From: Lachancea thermotolerans CBS 6340
Lineage: Eukaryota > Ascomycota > Saccharomycetes > Saccharomycetales > Saccharomycetaceae
NCBI RefSeq assembly: GCF_000142805.1
Contig: NC_013083.1
Coordinates: 930,001-994,000, forward strand
DNA length: 64,000 bases
Direction of reading: 5' to 3'
In this document: in pieces, positions 19,476 through 28,909 of the stretch
How the letters are laid out: every line of letters starts with the position of its first letter
Numbering within the stretch: the stretch's first letter is position 1
Program-made: the position numbers and the translations under genes
Notes under the pieces: generated by a model
What the model was told of the DNA's origin: nothing
Database searches by the model: none
Seen by the model: only the letters and a program-made list of their open reading frames with translations

Positions 19476-20352
19476 ACGGGCTGCAACCTTAGTTTTGTTG
19501 TTTATTGGAAACCGTGGGGAACTCCGAGTGCTTTTGACCAAGCGGTGTAGGAATCTTCGCAGTTTTTCTGGACATGTATCACTGCCGGGAGGTAAGAGCG
19601 ATAGCCCGAGCGAGACTGCTGAAACAATCGCGCGACGCGAATCTGAGGAGGAAATATCGTTGCCTAGCGATGATCTTGTACTCCTCGAAAAGTACAAAAT
19701 GACAATAGAAAACGTCAGCTCAAATATGCCCCACTACCTAGCTCGTACATTTCTCAGCGTGAAGCCTATCATATGCTTCTTGTACAACTCTGCTACCCCG
19801 AAAAATGAGAGATACCAGCGCCCGCTAGAAGGTACCAAGTTCTTTGGCAAGCTAAATCCTGGTGAGACATCCTCAATGTTCTCCGTACCGCTTAATGATT
19901 TTATTGCGCACCAACGCTTGTGGGCTCAATACAAAGTGGAATATGTGAACCGCAAAGAATATATGAAGAGATGGGGTGGTTTGACGTGGCGCATTGAGCA
20001 TTATTTTTACCCTAATTCGAATCCTGGTGACGCGGAATGGCTCAACAACATACTCGATACCAGTTCTGGAGATGAAGATCTCGAAGGCATTCCATGTAAG
20101 GACGTATGGGGGTTAACAGCTAAAATTTTGCACGACATATGCTGTATTGCCCATGGAGAAGTTGCCGGACAGGAAAGTTTAGGCCATGATGGGCTTATAT
20201 ATGGTTTGCACGAGTTTGGAGGCCAGATGAAGGAGCGGTCTCGAAGTGATTGGGAAAACAAAATGCTCACCAATCAGAGAAGCGTTATGTTTGGTGATGT
20301 TATTCCATCTTTCCAATTGAAACCAATAGTAAAGCAAGCGCGGGAGTTCTAA
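19387..20352 (+). CDS. PCD1: Peroxisomal CoA/8-oxo-dGTP Nudix diphosphatase
   Basis: Nudix hydrolase orthologous to S. cerevisiae Pcd1 (YLR151C), which cleaves CoA and its oxidised forms, and also 8-oxo-dGTP, in peroxisomes. The 321-residue product (340 in S. cerevisiae) has the CoA-type motif before the Nudix box (LLTKR..NLRSFSGHVSLPGGK) and the metal-binding RESEEEIS helix; the consensus Gly after the last Glu is Ser here, whereas the catalytic Glu residues remain. The later segments KFFGKLNPGETSS and DVWGLTAKILHD match the family. The frame is open to a TTG at 19378; ATG 19387 aligns with the S. cerevisiae start region. An out-of-frame upstream ORF overlaps the start. Confidence 0.9.
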   Translation: MLEPTALIKNLGNFKVQNVLPLTSVWPPNRRAATLVLLFIGNRGELRVLLTKRCRNLRSFSGHVSLPGGKSDSPSETAETIARRESEEEISLPSDDLVLLEKYKMTIENVSSNMPHYLARTFLSVKPIICFLYNSATPKNERYQRPLEGTKFFGKLNPGETSSMFSVPLNDFIAHQRLWAQYKVEYVNRKEYMKRWGGLTWRIEHYFYPNSNPGDAEWLNNILDTSSGDEDLEGIPCKDVWGLTAKILHDICCIAHGEVAGQESLGHDGLIYGLHEFGGQMKERSRSDWENKMLTNQRSVMFGDVIPSFQLKPIVKQAREF

Positions 20353-20523
20353 ACACAAGCTCACTGGCGGCAGAGGGAAGCTCTTGTGTAGTACTCATAA
20401 ACACCCTTCCTAGAGGCGTAAGTAAAGACGTTCGTGTTGGCGGCTTACATACAAGATTCAGCACTAACAAATAGATTTTTCTAAACAAGTTAAATGGTCG
20501 ACTTGTGGACGTTCTTACGACAA

Positions 20524-21666
20524 TTAGGCCAAAGATGGGAAGTTCTTGGCGTTGACAGCAGGCTTCTTCTCACCGGCGTTCTTAGCAGCAGGCTTGGCCT
20601 TGCCACCACGTCTTGGGCCGTTGTTGTCGAACTTTCTTGGCTTGGCGGTGGAGTCGGCGAAGTTGACATCGAAGTCCAAGTACTGCTTGCTCTTCAATTG
20701 CTTGCTCTTAACGTTCTTGACCTTAGTTGGCTCGGCGTAGACCTCCTCCTTCTTGACCAACAGCTCGGCGTCCTCCAATTGGTCGACGCTCTTCTTTGGG
20801 GCTGGGGTCTTGTTGAGGGAGTTGTTGTTGACCTCGTTCAAGTAGTCCTGCAAGGACTTCTTGTTAGCAGCTGGAGCCTCCTCAGAGGCCTTGTCGGCCT
20901 CAATCTCGGCCTGGGCGTCCAACTCAGCAGCAGCCTCGTCGGACAACTCCTTCTTGTCGTCACCCCAGCCTTGTCTGACTTTCTTCTCAGTGTCAACCTT
21001 ACCGGATCTAGATTGACGGTCGGTTGCTCTTCTGGCGGCGTGGGTGGATCTCTTGGCGCCGGTGGTCTCGGCTGGAGCGTCTCTGGTTCTGTTGTTCTTT
21101 CTGCCGTTGTCTCTGTTTCTCAAGGCACCCTCGTTGCCGGTTGGCTTAGGTCTGTTCTTGGCTTTAGATGGGTCGGCGGATGGAGGAGGAACATCGGCCT
21201 TCTTAGAAGAAGTGTTCTTCTTCACGAGCTCCTTTGGAGGAAGAGGAGCGACAACATTGGCGTCCTCGACGTCGTTTCCTAGCAAGTCAAATGGGTTCTG
21301 AACCGCGTTGTTGAAGGTTAGTATGTGCGTGCCAGTGAGGAGTATGTCATTGGAGGCATTTTCGTCGTGTCCAAAGAGAGACCCACTTCAAGAGCCATGG
21401 CTCGCGGAATGCGACCCAGAAGCTTAGTGCGCAGGCCCGAGACCTGGCAACATATGCAGCGCAGCCCAAACGCCCAACTGCCAGGAAATTACAAGCGCAG
21501 CCCAGAGAGCCCGGCCCAAATCCTGCCGGTTCTTTCCATCTCTCTAAACCCTCATGGGCTGCCTCATCTCTCGTCCTTCTCTGTTGCGAAAAGCGGGTCT
21601 CAAGCTTTGCACGCTACCGTCCTAGAGCAAAGTTCCACAATCATTATTCCCAATACGTACAGACAT
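20524..21666 (-). CDS. STM1: Ribosome preservation factor Stm1, spliced
   Basis: Stm1 clamps idle 80S ribosomes with eEF2, inserting along the mRNA path, and helps ribosome recovery after starvation. The gene has two exons: 21661-21666 (ATG TCT) and 20524-21297, giving 259 residues that begin MSNPFDLLGNDVED, identical at the start to S. cerevisiae Stm1 (273 residues), which confirms the splice. The protein is basic and disordered, with ADVPPPSADPSKA, an RG/RN-rich stretch, QGWGDDKKELSDE, TKVKNVKSKQLKSKQY and the C-terminal PSLA. Codon use is strongly biased, as for an abundant protein. A long antisense frame across the whole gene is a by-product of that bias. It is convergent with PCD1, as YLR150W/YLR151C are. 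Confidence 0.94.
21298..21660 (-). other. STM1: Intron in STM1
   Basis: 363-base intron after the second codon. The donor is GTACGT (21660-21655), the branch point a perfect TACTAAC (21323-21317), and the acceptor TTCAG ending at 21298, about 20 bases past the branch A. Splicing joins ATGTCT to AACCCATTTGAC and restores the conserved MSNPFDLLGND. Confidence 0.93.
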
Positions 21667-22540
21667 AAGTACTGATTCCTGATCAATTGACAAGTCAATT
21701 TCCCAACTACTACTCAAGATACCATACTAATTAAATAACTACAATTGTTTTCCTTTAGCAAATCCTCGGCTGCCACAGGAGGGATGCCACGGAGAGTAGC
21801 CTGCGCAGGCTGTAGCGCAGGGGTTGCGCACCGTGCCCAGCGCTAGTCTTTGAAAAATTTGGGAAAAAATTTTCGCTTGCCTTGAAACAACTCTAAGAGT
21901 AGAACTGAGAACGGGGTGCGCAAAAAAGAGTCTTTGCGAAAAGGCGCGAACTCATTAATTTTCAATAAACGCGCGTTCGAACCTCCGTGGAAGCAGAGAT
22001 AATAGTTTACCCGGACAAAAGAACCATCCTCTCTGTCAAATGTTCGAATCCCGCTGGAGCCCTTTTATTATATATTTGGTGCGAAAATTGTGCAGTTCTA
22101 ACTTTGCCGCTACTGCCCCCCGCAGGAGAACAAATTAACACAGAAGCCGAGAATCGTGCGATGTGGGACGTTTTGTGCACTCTTAACACTTTATGAAGAT
22201 TTGGACAATGGATTCGTAGCTTCCCGCCTCTGCGATTTAGAATCAGCGCTTCGCTAAACCAAATTGCTCATTATTGATGATGGGAATGCGCTTTTTAAAG
22301 CGGCCCCTAACGCCAGAGACGAATCTGCAAACGAAGTCCCGAGCTCGCAAGCGCTGAGCTGTCGCTGCTATACGGGGCTTTGCAATGGTCAAGATACCTG
22401 CAGCGGCGGGAAGTGAGGCACGTGGTCTGGCAGAGTCACGTGCGCGCGTACTATACGTGCACTTATAACACAAGAGTGACACAAGATTAATTTAGCACCA
22501 GCGCCCTCAAGATAACTGCAGTTTCTGAAGGGATCTTTCA
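21667..22540. other. Divergent STM1/STB3 intergenic region
   Basis: 874 bases upstream of both STM1 (minus) and STB3 (plus). It contains TTGAC-AA-GTCAA near the STM1 start, an AT-rich stretch, and two CACGTG sites close to STB3 (22419-22424 and 22437-22442). Two TTCGAA-type T-loop-like stretches (about 21974 and 22044) made me look for a tRNA, but no cloverleaf forms. A 69-codon plus frame at 21987-22196 has no support. Confidence 0.6.
22419..22442. promoter_or_regulatory. Pair of CACGTG E-boxes upstream of STB3
   Basis: CACGTG at 22419-22424 and again at 22437-22442, about 100-120 bases before the STB3 ATG. This core is bound by Cbf1, Pho4 or Tye7 type bHLH factors in yeasts; which one is not shown by the sequence. 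Confidence 0.5.
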
Positions 22541-23929
22541 ATGGGCGAACATCAAACGGCCGCTGCAGGCCAGGTCGAAACAGCACTGCAGGGCAGTACA
22601 AAGCCGAGGCCTAAACCAAGTATTTCTCCGCCTAGAGAGAACAATGGTCACGTCGCCAAACCAACCGCATTAAGTCCTCAAGCAGTCCCCCCCGAGAAAA
22701 TGTCGCAATTGCTGCTGGCAGAAGGCCCATTGGCGATTCGGTTCATCACGAAGGCGCTCTGTAAGGAGGTTGATGGGTTTAAACATCTTTCTGCGTCGAA
22801 GCAGAGACGTCTGATCATGGGTGCCTTAGAGGCGGGAGATCGTGACAACTCGGTGATATTTGCCAAGATCGGCTGGGGTCAATGGTCGGCTCGCAAGGTC
22901 GGGGAACGGGACTTCGAAAAGGAGCGCGAAGCCACCAACATCGCTAACAGCAAGATCAAAGATCTGGTGTCGCAGGAGCGCCGCAGGAGCAGCAACGGCG
23001 GTGCAGGCGTCAAAAAACCCTCCGCGCCCGTGAAGCGCGAGTTTGAAGTTCACGAGCGCCCAGTGTTCCTGGACGAAAACGCGGTTGCCTCGGAGGATGA
23101 AGACGACGACAACGGCCCCTCCACGCGCGACGAATTTTACGACGAAAACGACTTGAATGAAAACCCAACGATACCATATGATCACTTCAAAAGACGCAAA
23201 TCTAGCGTCGTCTACGGAGACTCGCCTCCGGAGGAGCCTGGCCATGAATCAATTTCTCAGGCCATCCGTCCCATTTTGAAAAACTACGGCCGTAGGCGGT
23301 CATCTTCGAAGCTACTCTCCCCATCGCTATCAAAGCGCGGCTCATACCGCGGGTCAAACGGCAGCTCGGATCTCATATCTGAAACTTCGAGGAGACGGCT
23401 GTCGTCCACGACAGACGAGTTCCCTGGCCGGAACATGATTGACTTGCAGGTTAGAGCGCCGAAGGACCCTGAGTTTCTGGGAGAACATAGTCGCGGCCGG
23501 GAGCCGCGCTCCTCTTTCTCTAAAGAATCAAGCATTAGGTCTACCTTGGCGGCCCACTCCGCATACCGCACTAGCCCCGCTGGACGCCTGGCGGCTACCG
23601 GCAGTGACATAATTCCGCGCAAGGACTCTGCGTACCAGCTAAGCAGTCCTTCCCCGCGCGAAAGTGACCATCCAGATCGCTCTGACACGGATGAGGAGGA
23701 CTGGGAGCACATTGGCGCCGAATCTTTGAGGAATAGCCGCGCACCCTCTCTAATACGATCACCTAACATGAATCCCGCGCCAAACCTTCCGGCTGACCAC
23801 CAGCCCTCACACATGTCACTGAGTCCCCCCGCTATGAAAGAATCGGATAAGCGTGAAAAAGCGCAGCAGCAGGAACCTGTTGCGGAGACAGAGGATGCGG
23901 CAATACTTCTTATGAGCCTCAAGTCCTAA
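22541..23929 (+). CDS. STB3: RRPE-binding regulator Stb3
   Basis: Stb3 binds the ribosomal RNA processing element (RRPE, AAAAATTTT) in ribosome-biogenesis promoters and represses them under TOR/Sch9 control; it also binds Sin3. The 462-residue protein (513 in S. cerevisiae) has the conserved DNA-binding domain at about residues 52-115, with MSQLLLAEGPLAIRFIT, LSASKQRRLIM and KIGWGQW. The remainder is disordered: an acidic patch (about 185-215) and many RRRSS/RRKSS sites suited to basophilic kinases such as Sch9 or PKA. It corresponds to YDR169C and lies next to chromosome XII-type genes, an interleaving typical of non-duplicated yeasts. Two CACGTG sites lie upstream. Confidence 0.9.
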   Translation: MGEHQTAAAGQVETALQGSTKPRPKPSISPPRENNGHVAKPTALSPQAVPPEKMSQLLLAEGPLAIRFITKALCKEVDGFKHLSASKQRRLIMGALEAGDRDNSVIFAKIGWGQWSARKVGERDFEKEREATNIANSKIKDLVSQERRRSSNGGAGVKKPSAPVKREFEVHERPVFLDENAVASEDEDDDNGPSTRDEFYDENDLNENPTIPYDHFKRRKSSVVYGDSPPEEPGHESISQAIRPILKNYGRRRSSSKLLSPSLSKRGSYRGSNGSSDLISETSRRRLSSTTDEFPGRNMIDLQVRAPKDPEFLGEHSRGREPRSSFSKESSIRSTLAAHSAYRTSPAGRLAATGSDIIPRKDSAYQLSSPSPRESDHPDRSDTDEEDWEHIGAESLRNSRAPSLIRSPNMNPAPNLPADHQPSHMSLSPPAMKESDKREKAQQQEPVAETEDAAILLMSLKS

Positions 23930-24112
23930 AAGGAATCCACGGGACGCTACCAAGTTCGCGACAAGATGCACCATTCAGAGTGACGCTGGTGTCTGTGCTC
24001 CGAAGACCCAAGTCACGTGAGGAGGATCAAAAAGTAATCACATATTACGGGATGAGAAGTCCTGTGACACGGCGTGTTTTAAGGGGTGTGTCCTTGCGAG
24101 CTTACAAAATAT
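23930..24112. other. STB3-YLR149C intergenic region
   Basis: The non-coding part before the small ORF. It has GTCACGTGAG with CACGTG at 24013-24018. With the small ORF included, 401 bases separate STB3 from the YLR149C orthologue. Confidence 0.5.
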
Positions 24113-24316
24113 ATGGCCAGAGTCCCCTTCCAATATACATTGAAGTGGGCATTTATCAAACGATCCAGGTTCAAATTCTCACTGGGCTACTTGGCTCATC
24201 AAGAAGTGGCTCCGAAGAGTTACACAGTTATTCAATATTTACTACCTGCGTATCTGTCAGACAAGGAAGCCTTCGTTTTGGTACCCTGGAAGCGTCGCAA
24301 TACATTTGCTAAATAA
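24113..24316 (+). CDS. Small ORF just upstream of the YLR149C orthologue, hypothetical
   Basis: A 67-codon ATG frame with a basic, aromatic-rich product (starts MARVPFQYTLKWAF, ends WKRRNTFAK). Its stop is only 14 bases before the next ATG on the same strand, leaving almost no promoter for that gene; so it may be an upstream ORF in a shared mRNA or a chance frame. An S. cerevisiae small gene, YDR169C-A, exists near STB3, but I cannot confirm that it matches. Confidence 0.3.
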   Translation: MARVPFQYTLKWAFIKRSRFKFSLGYLAHQEVAPKSYTVIQYLLPAYLSDKEAFVLVPWKRRNTFAK

Positions 24317-24330
24317 TAAGTTGTGCGATC

Positions 24331-26385
24331 ATGACCATATCCGAGGACTCCGGAAGTCTAGATTTCGAAGATGATGGTAGTCGGGGATCTGATAAAGTGT
24401 TCCAAAACTACTTGATGCCCACTCTTAAACTGTATGATACGAGGGTCTCAATCAACCACTGGCAACTGCGCGATTGTGTGAAACACTCATCCACAGAGCC
24501 GGGGAAAATATATTATATTTACGAGCATTCTATTCGCGTCTTGGACACGCGTCCCCATCGGCAGGAACCAGGTTCTCGGGTTAGAACCAAACCCTTTGGG
24601 GAGCGCAAGAGGAGAAACAGTTCACCGAAGTGGCCTGTGAACAGTCAACTGCACTCACCATCGCAGGAGGTTGTCCATCTTGACTTCAAATCGCGCTGTT
24701 TTCAGGAAAACAGCGGGATACTAGTATCTGGGGGACTCATTGGGCCGGACGATGCCGGAAATTGGGGTCACTATGCGAGGCATCCACCGTCAAGGTCGGG
24801 TAGCGAAAGTAACACCCTCAATACATCTAATCGTGTCTCGCCAATGAGAATGACTAGCAGCACAGTTCTGTCTGACCACAGCAGTTACAGTAACCCAGAT
24901 TCCTGGAAGGGTGTGGTGTCGATTTACAATGAGGAGAATGATGCATGTGTAACTTATCGACTCGGTCAGTACATTAACAACTGCGTTTCGATTAACCGAC
25001 GGAACTCACAGCAATATGATCTTTTTGCATGCAACAACGACGCCCATTTATATCAATGCGACATCAGCAATCGCGGCGTCGAACTCACAAGAAGGTATTC
25101 TGACCTCAAGTTTCCGCTGAACAATGCAACACTTTCTCATGACGGAAAGTCATTGATAACATCAGGGGATTCATGCAAGTTTGCCATCTATCGTCAAAGT
25201 CAGGTAACAGGCTTCTATTCTCTAAAATATGACTTTCAGCCCGAATGGGGAAGCTCCTTCATAAGAAGTGAGCGTATCCCCAGATATGCGATGCCTGACA
25301 GATCGGGCTTCGTGGACCATATATATGAAGTCCCAGGTGGCGACCATGGATTTTACACCAGCTTCAGCGAAAATGATATGATGTTTGCCACTGTATTTCA
25401 AAATGGCACATGCTGTGTTTATGACACCAGGAAGCTGGAAACTCCGTTAGCTGAGTTAAGCTCAACAAGAAAACACACCCAAAATGGAGCTTTCCGAGTT
25501 TGCAAGTTTAGTAAGGGCCTCGATGACTTGTTATTCATCTCTGAACATCATGGAAGGGTCCATGTTATTGATACCCGAAACTTTATGAATCATCAAGTCA
25601 TAATGATTCCTGACAGAAACGATTCTTCGACGGAGCAAAAAATCACGGCACCTGCTGGCAGAAGAAGCTCTTTGCCAGTTGAACTGAACGACCCTCATGT
25701 TACATTTGCAACAAGCATTCCCGTCAACGAGCTTCAGCCAAAATTGTTGCCATATCCTAAACTTGTGAATTGCATGGACAATAGCATAGAAAATGATCAA
25801 ACCGAGAATAAGCCTACAGAGGAAACACCAGCACTCAGAAGAGAAAGGAGAAGGTCAGAGTTCAGGGTGAGAAGGTATTCAACTTCCAACAACCACCCTA
25901 CTTCGTCATTAGAGTCCATCGATCCATCTATTTTGGACACAAGGTATAGCGAGCAAAACTACAGGGCTGTTGACAATTATAATTATGTTGGAGCAAGCAG
26001 TAGGGGAGGAGAATATAGCTATGAGCGCTTACTTCAGTCAAGAGAAGACACTGAGAGTGGCATCTTATTCGATAACGAAATAGATTTCGCGGAGGCTTAT
26101 AGTGATGGCAGCGACTCGACCACCCAGGCGGTAGTTCAACGCTCTCAACAACGCATTCCCAACCAATTTGGTCCAAGGGTAACTCAATACACGGGGGGAA
26201 CAGACCGTACAAGGATTGGGAGTAATCCCGCTGTCAGTTCTGTTGAAGAAAATAGTATTTCAGGAATAGATTGGATGGATGACGAAGAAGGAAGCTCCTT
26301 GATAATCGGAACAGATTACGGAATAATGAAGTGGAACATCAATTCCTGGGCTCGTAGATCGTTTCCTAGCTATGACTTTTGTTAA
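24331..26385 (+). CDS. YLR149C: WD-repeat-like protein of unknown function (YLR149C orthologue)
   Basis: 684 residues, orthologous by similarity and gene order to S. cerevisiae YLR149C (about 730 residues), which has no settled molecular role. Features suggest a beta-propeller interrupted by disordered inserts: segments such as LFACNNDAHLYQCDIS, GKSLITSGDSCKFAIYR, MFATVFQNGTCCVYDTRK, LLFISEHHGRVHVIDTRN and the C-terminal IDWMDDEEGSSLIIGTDYG read like WD blades. A basic serine-rich patch (RRERRRSEFRVRRYS) lies near residue 510. First ATG used, 14 bases after the small ORF upstream. Convergent with CDC37. Confidence 0.85.
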   Translation: MTISEDSGSLDFEDDGSRGSDKVFQNYLMPTLKLYDTRVSINHWQLRDCVKHSSTEPGKIYYIYEHSIRVLDTRPHRQEPGSRVRTKPFGERKRRNSSPKWPVNSQLHSPSQEVVHLDFKSRCFQENSGILVSGGLIGPDDAGNWGHYARHPPSRSGSESNTLNTSNRVSPMRMTSSTVLSDHSSYSNPDSWKGVVSIYNEENDACVTYRLGQYINNCVSINRRNSQQYDLFACNNDAHLYQCDISNRGVELTRRYSDLKFPLNNATLSHDGKSLITSGDSCKFAIYRQSQVTGFYSLKYDFQPEWGSSFIRSERIPRYAMPDRSGFVDHIYEVPGGDHGFYTSFSENDMMFATVFQNGTCCVYDTRKLETPLAELSSTRKHTQNGAFRVCKFSKGLDDLLFISEHHGRVHVIDTRNFMNHQVIMIPDRNDSSTEQKITAPAGRRSSLPVELNDPHVTFATSIPVNELQPKLLPYPKLVNCMDNSIENDQTENKPTEETPALRRERRRSEFRVRRYSTSNNHPTSSLESIDPSILDTRYSEQNYRAVDNYNYVGASSRGGEYSYERLLQSREDTESGILFDNEIDFAEAYSDGSDSTTQAVVQRSQQRIPNQFGPRVTQYTGGTDRTRIGSNPAVSSVEENSISGIDWMDDEEGSSLIIGTDYGIMKWNINSWARRSFPSYDFC

Positions 26386-26494
26386 GCGTCGTTTTGGCAG
26401 TTTTTAAGTTATTCGCAGTTCTTTGGAAAATATTGGTACATACACTAAAAGCTATAGTCTTGAGCAATATACTATGTTACCGTAGCAACACCAT

Positions 26495-28000
26495 TCAATC
26501 AACCACATCTGCTGTGCTGATTTCGGTTTGGGGGTCGTTGACAGAGCGAGTGGGTTCGGTATCATGACTCTCGGCCTGGCCTTCAGCTTCAAGCTTATTC
26601 ACCCCTGCATCGCTCTGGTATTTCTCTTGAAGTTGTTGAAATTCGCCTTCATCTTCTAACAAGGCATTGATGCCAATGATGGACCCCTCATTGAAAATCT
26701 CCAGAATTTCCTCACCTTCTTCGACTGGCATCTCGGCAAAGACCTCATTGATCGCATCAAGACTTTGCGTCTTGATGGCGTTTTGCATTTTCAATGGAAG
26801 CTTTTTGAAAGCGTTTTGCTTTTTAATCTCTTCAGGGTCCTTGGAGTCAAAGTTTGGCAGATTGACCTGTAGCTCCGTGGAATCATCTAAAGATTTCAAT
26901 TGAATAGTCTCAACACCTTCTTGGGGTTCTTCTTGCTGCATGACCTTGACTCTTTTCTTGACGTGTTCAAACTTAGCTTGTACAGAGTCCAAAAAGGATT
27001 TCTTGCCTTGATTGTTCGACCTGTTGTAAAAGACTTTCAAGAAGAACATTTTCACCACCTCCGTCAGCTCGCCAACGTGCAAGTAAGGAATCTTTTTCAT
27101 GTCGTAAATTTCTCTGATGTATGAGATTAGCTCAGATTGATGAATGACCTGATAAGCCTGTTTGCTGTAGCCCTCCATTTCAAATTCAAAAGCAGACATC
27201 ATCAGCGCGTCTTTTTGTTGTTCTGACATTATTTGCAGGTTCTTCAGTAAGAAAGACTCCGACCCTTGAATGTTGTCTGGAGAGATTTGGCCAAACGCTT
27301 TGGTTTGAGGTGCAAGTTCCATCACATCATCTTCGAAGCTTACAAAGTTGAGTGGAGGAGCAGGTAAGCTGGGTTCCGACGGAGCTGAGGATTGCGTAGA
27401 TGTTAAGGCTTTAGCAGCAGCATTTTCTGCTTCCGCCTTCTTGTTCACAAACCCCTTGTCAAAACCTGTGCGGATATCATCAGAAGATATGAGCGAAGCC
27501 TTCTCCTTGTACAGCTGAGATAGCTTTTCCTTTGCCTGTTTTGTGACTGCATCAATCTTCTGTCTGTGCTCCAAAATTAACTTGCGAATGACAGCACCAT
27601 CCTTAGGGTTTGCACCGACTTTCTTAGCATTGATTTCCAGTTGTTCGAAAAGGTCCTCTACCATCTCGTTGTAAGGCGGCATGTTAGGATCAACGTTGTC
27701 CTCCTCGCCCTTTTCCGTTTTATCGAAGTTGGCGTTTAGAAACTTTCGTACAGCCTCGCGATCCACTAAGTCTGCGTCTTTCAGGTTTGCCAGCATCTTG
27801 TCCACCCTTTGGTTGAGTCGCCCATTCATGTTCACCTGGAACTCCAGGTTCTTGATATCGTTATTTCTCTTGGCTCTCTCCTCGTGAATGCTTTGCTGTT
27901 TCCATCTGATAAAGGAGCGCTTGTCAACGTTTGGATGAACTTCAATATCGGAATCGTCGGACAATTCAATCTTGTCCCATTTCGAGTAATCAATTGGCAT
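26495..28000 (-). CDS. CDC37: Hsp90 co-chaperone Cdc37
   Basis: Cdc37 loads protein kinases onto Hsp90. The 501-residue product (506 in S. cerevisiae) begins MPIDYSKWDKIELSDDSD, containing the conserved CK2 phosphorylation site at Ser14/Ser17, followed by HPNVDKRSFIRWKQ. The N-terminal kinase-binding coiled coil runs to about residue 150, the Hsp90-binding middle domain spans about 230-400, and the C-terminal helical part ends in a Glu/Asp-rich tail. It corresponds to YDR168W, with TAF10 (YDR167W) directly upstream in the same direction as in S. cerevisiae; about 145 bases separate them. Confidence 0.95.
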   Translation of the reverse strand: MPIDYSKWDKIELSDDSDIEVHPNVDKRSFIRWKQQSIHEERAKRNNDIKNLEFQVNMNGRLNQRVDKMLANLKDADLVDREAVRKFLNANFDKTEKGEEDNVDPNMPPYNEMVEDLFEQLEINAKKVGANPKDGAVIRKLILEHRQKIDAVTKQAKEKLSQLYKEKASLISSDDIRTGFDKGFVNKKAEAENAAAKALTSTQSSAPSEPSLPAPPLNFVSFEDDVMELAPQTKAFGQISPDNIQGSESFLLKNLQIMSEQQKDALMMSAFEFEMEGYSKQAYQVIHQSELISYIREIYDMKKIPYLHVGELTEVVKMFFLKVFYNRSNNQGKKSFLDSVQAKFEHVKKRVKVMQQEEPQEGVETIQLKSLDDSTELQVNLPNFDSKDPEEIKKQNAFKKLPLKMQNAIKTQSLDAINEVFAEMPVEEGEEILEIFNEGSIIGINALLEDEGEFQQLQEKYQSDAGVNKLEAEGQAESHDTEPTRSVNDPQTEISTADVVD

Positions 28001-28146
28001 TTTGAATATACCGTAGTTAGCCTTTGGATATACTATACAGAGGATTGATGCAGGCTTTTAACTCCTGTTAATTTTATTTCTGACGAAGACGGATCACACT
28101 CCCCACCCATCCTTCGTGGAACTTTCTTGAAGGACAAACATCACTT

Positions 28147-28743
28147 TCAACGGTAAAAGTCTGGCCTTGATACGTTTAGGCCATACTCGGACACGGCGCT
28201 GCTTAGGTCGTTCACTGTCAGCACCACTTTGTTGGCCTTCGTCTTTTCATTTTGTTGCTGTTGCTGCTGGGTTAACTGACCAGGTTGCTGCTGGCCTAAG
28301 ATCAATTGGCGAGCACGTGCTTGCCCATTGTTGGAGTTGTGAACCGTGATTGCGGAGCGGATTCGAGAATACTCGTAAGCGTCCGTGGCAATATCGCTTA
28401 CAAACTTTTGCGTTGCCAGAGCAAGTAGTCTCTTCACCCTAACATCAGCACAATCAAAACCATTTTTCGTCAGGTAGTAGTCTATCACCGCGTCCGGTAT
28501 GATTGGTGGATTATTCTCCATCATATCCAGAATTTCGTTCAATGTTTTGTCCTTCCTGGTGAATTCTGGTATCTCGAAAAGCTTCCCTGATCCGTTGTCA
28601 AGCTTGGGCCCTTCTTCGTTATTATCTTCTGTATTTCCGAAAAGCTGAGCGTTGTCGATTGGGGCTTCCTCATTGTCATCAAACTCGTTCATCTCCTCAT
28701 CAACATTAAGGTCCTCATGATCAACTTGTTCGTGCTCGCTCAT
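28147..28743 (-). CDS. TAF10: TFIID/SAGA subunit Taf10
   Basis: Histone-fold subunit shared by TFIID and SAGA. The 198-residue protein (206 in S. cerevisiae) has an acidic N-terminus (about 1-55), the conserved TAF10 histone fold beginning at [18 protein letters not shown] (about residue 63) with [14 protein letters not shown] and [18 protein letters not shown], a poly-Gln insert (about residues 150-165), and a conserved C-terminal [19 protein letters not shown] helix. The Gln run is encoded by a CTG/TTG-rich repeat on the plus strand near 28250-28290. First ATG used. Confidence 0.94.
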   Translation of the reverse strand: MSEHEQVDHEDLNVDEEMNEFDDNEEAPIDNAQLFGNTEDNNEEGPKLDNGSGKLFEIPEFTRKDKTLNEILDMMENNPPIIPDAVIDYYLTKNGFDCADVRVKRLLALATQKFVSDIATDAYEYSRIRSAITVHNSNNGQARARQLILGQQQPGQLTQQQQQQNEKTKANKVVLTVNDLSSAVSEYGLNVSRPDFYR

Positions 28744-28909
28744 CTTTGGCTTCTTGTTGCGCTCAAGCTGTAGCTTTATTAGCAGCGATAATGTGCAAGA
28801 TAATGATTATGAGCTATTGGATCACATCACTATTCACGCCAGTATATGGTATTAAAACCAGAAGGAACTCTACACTATGCTTATACGCCGATGAAGTGGT
28901 GTGGGCGAG

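Noticed and set aside
20494-21282. A 262-codon plus frame across STM1
   Set aside because: It is the exact antisense of the spliced, homology-confirmed STM1; the strong codon bias of STM1 leaves the reverse frame without stops, and the product is Leu/Ser/Val-repetitive.
21713-21750. Plus-strand TACTAAT and TTTCCTTTAG, looking like a branch point and acceptor
   Set aside because: No coding frame follows; it lies in the STM1 promoter and the possible donors upstream are inside the STM1 intron on the wrong strand.
21970-22065. tRNA-like T-loops (TTCGAA) near 21974 and 22044, the second followed by a T-run
   Set aside because: The arms around the loops do not pair, and no acceptor stem or A box of the right spacing is found on either strand.
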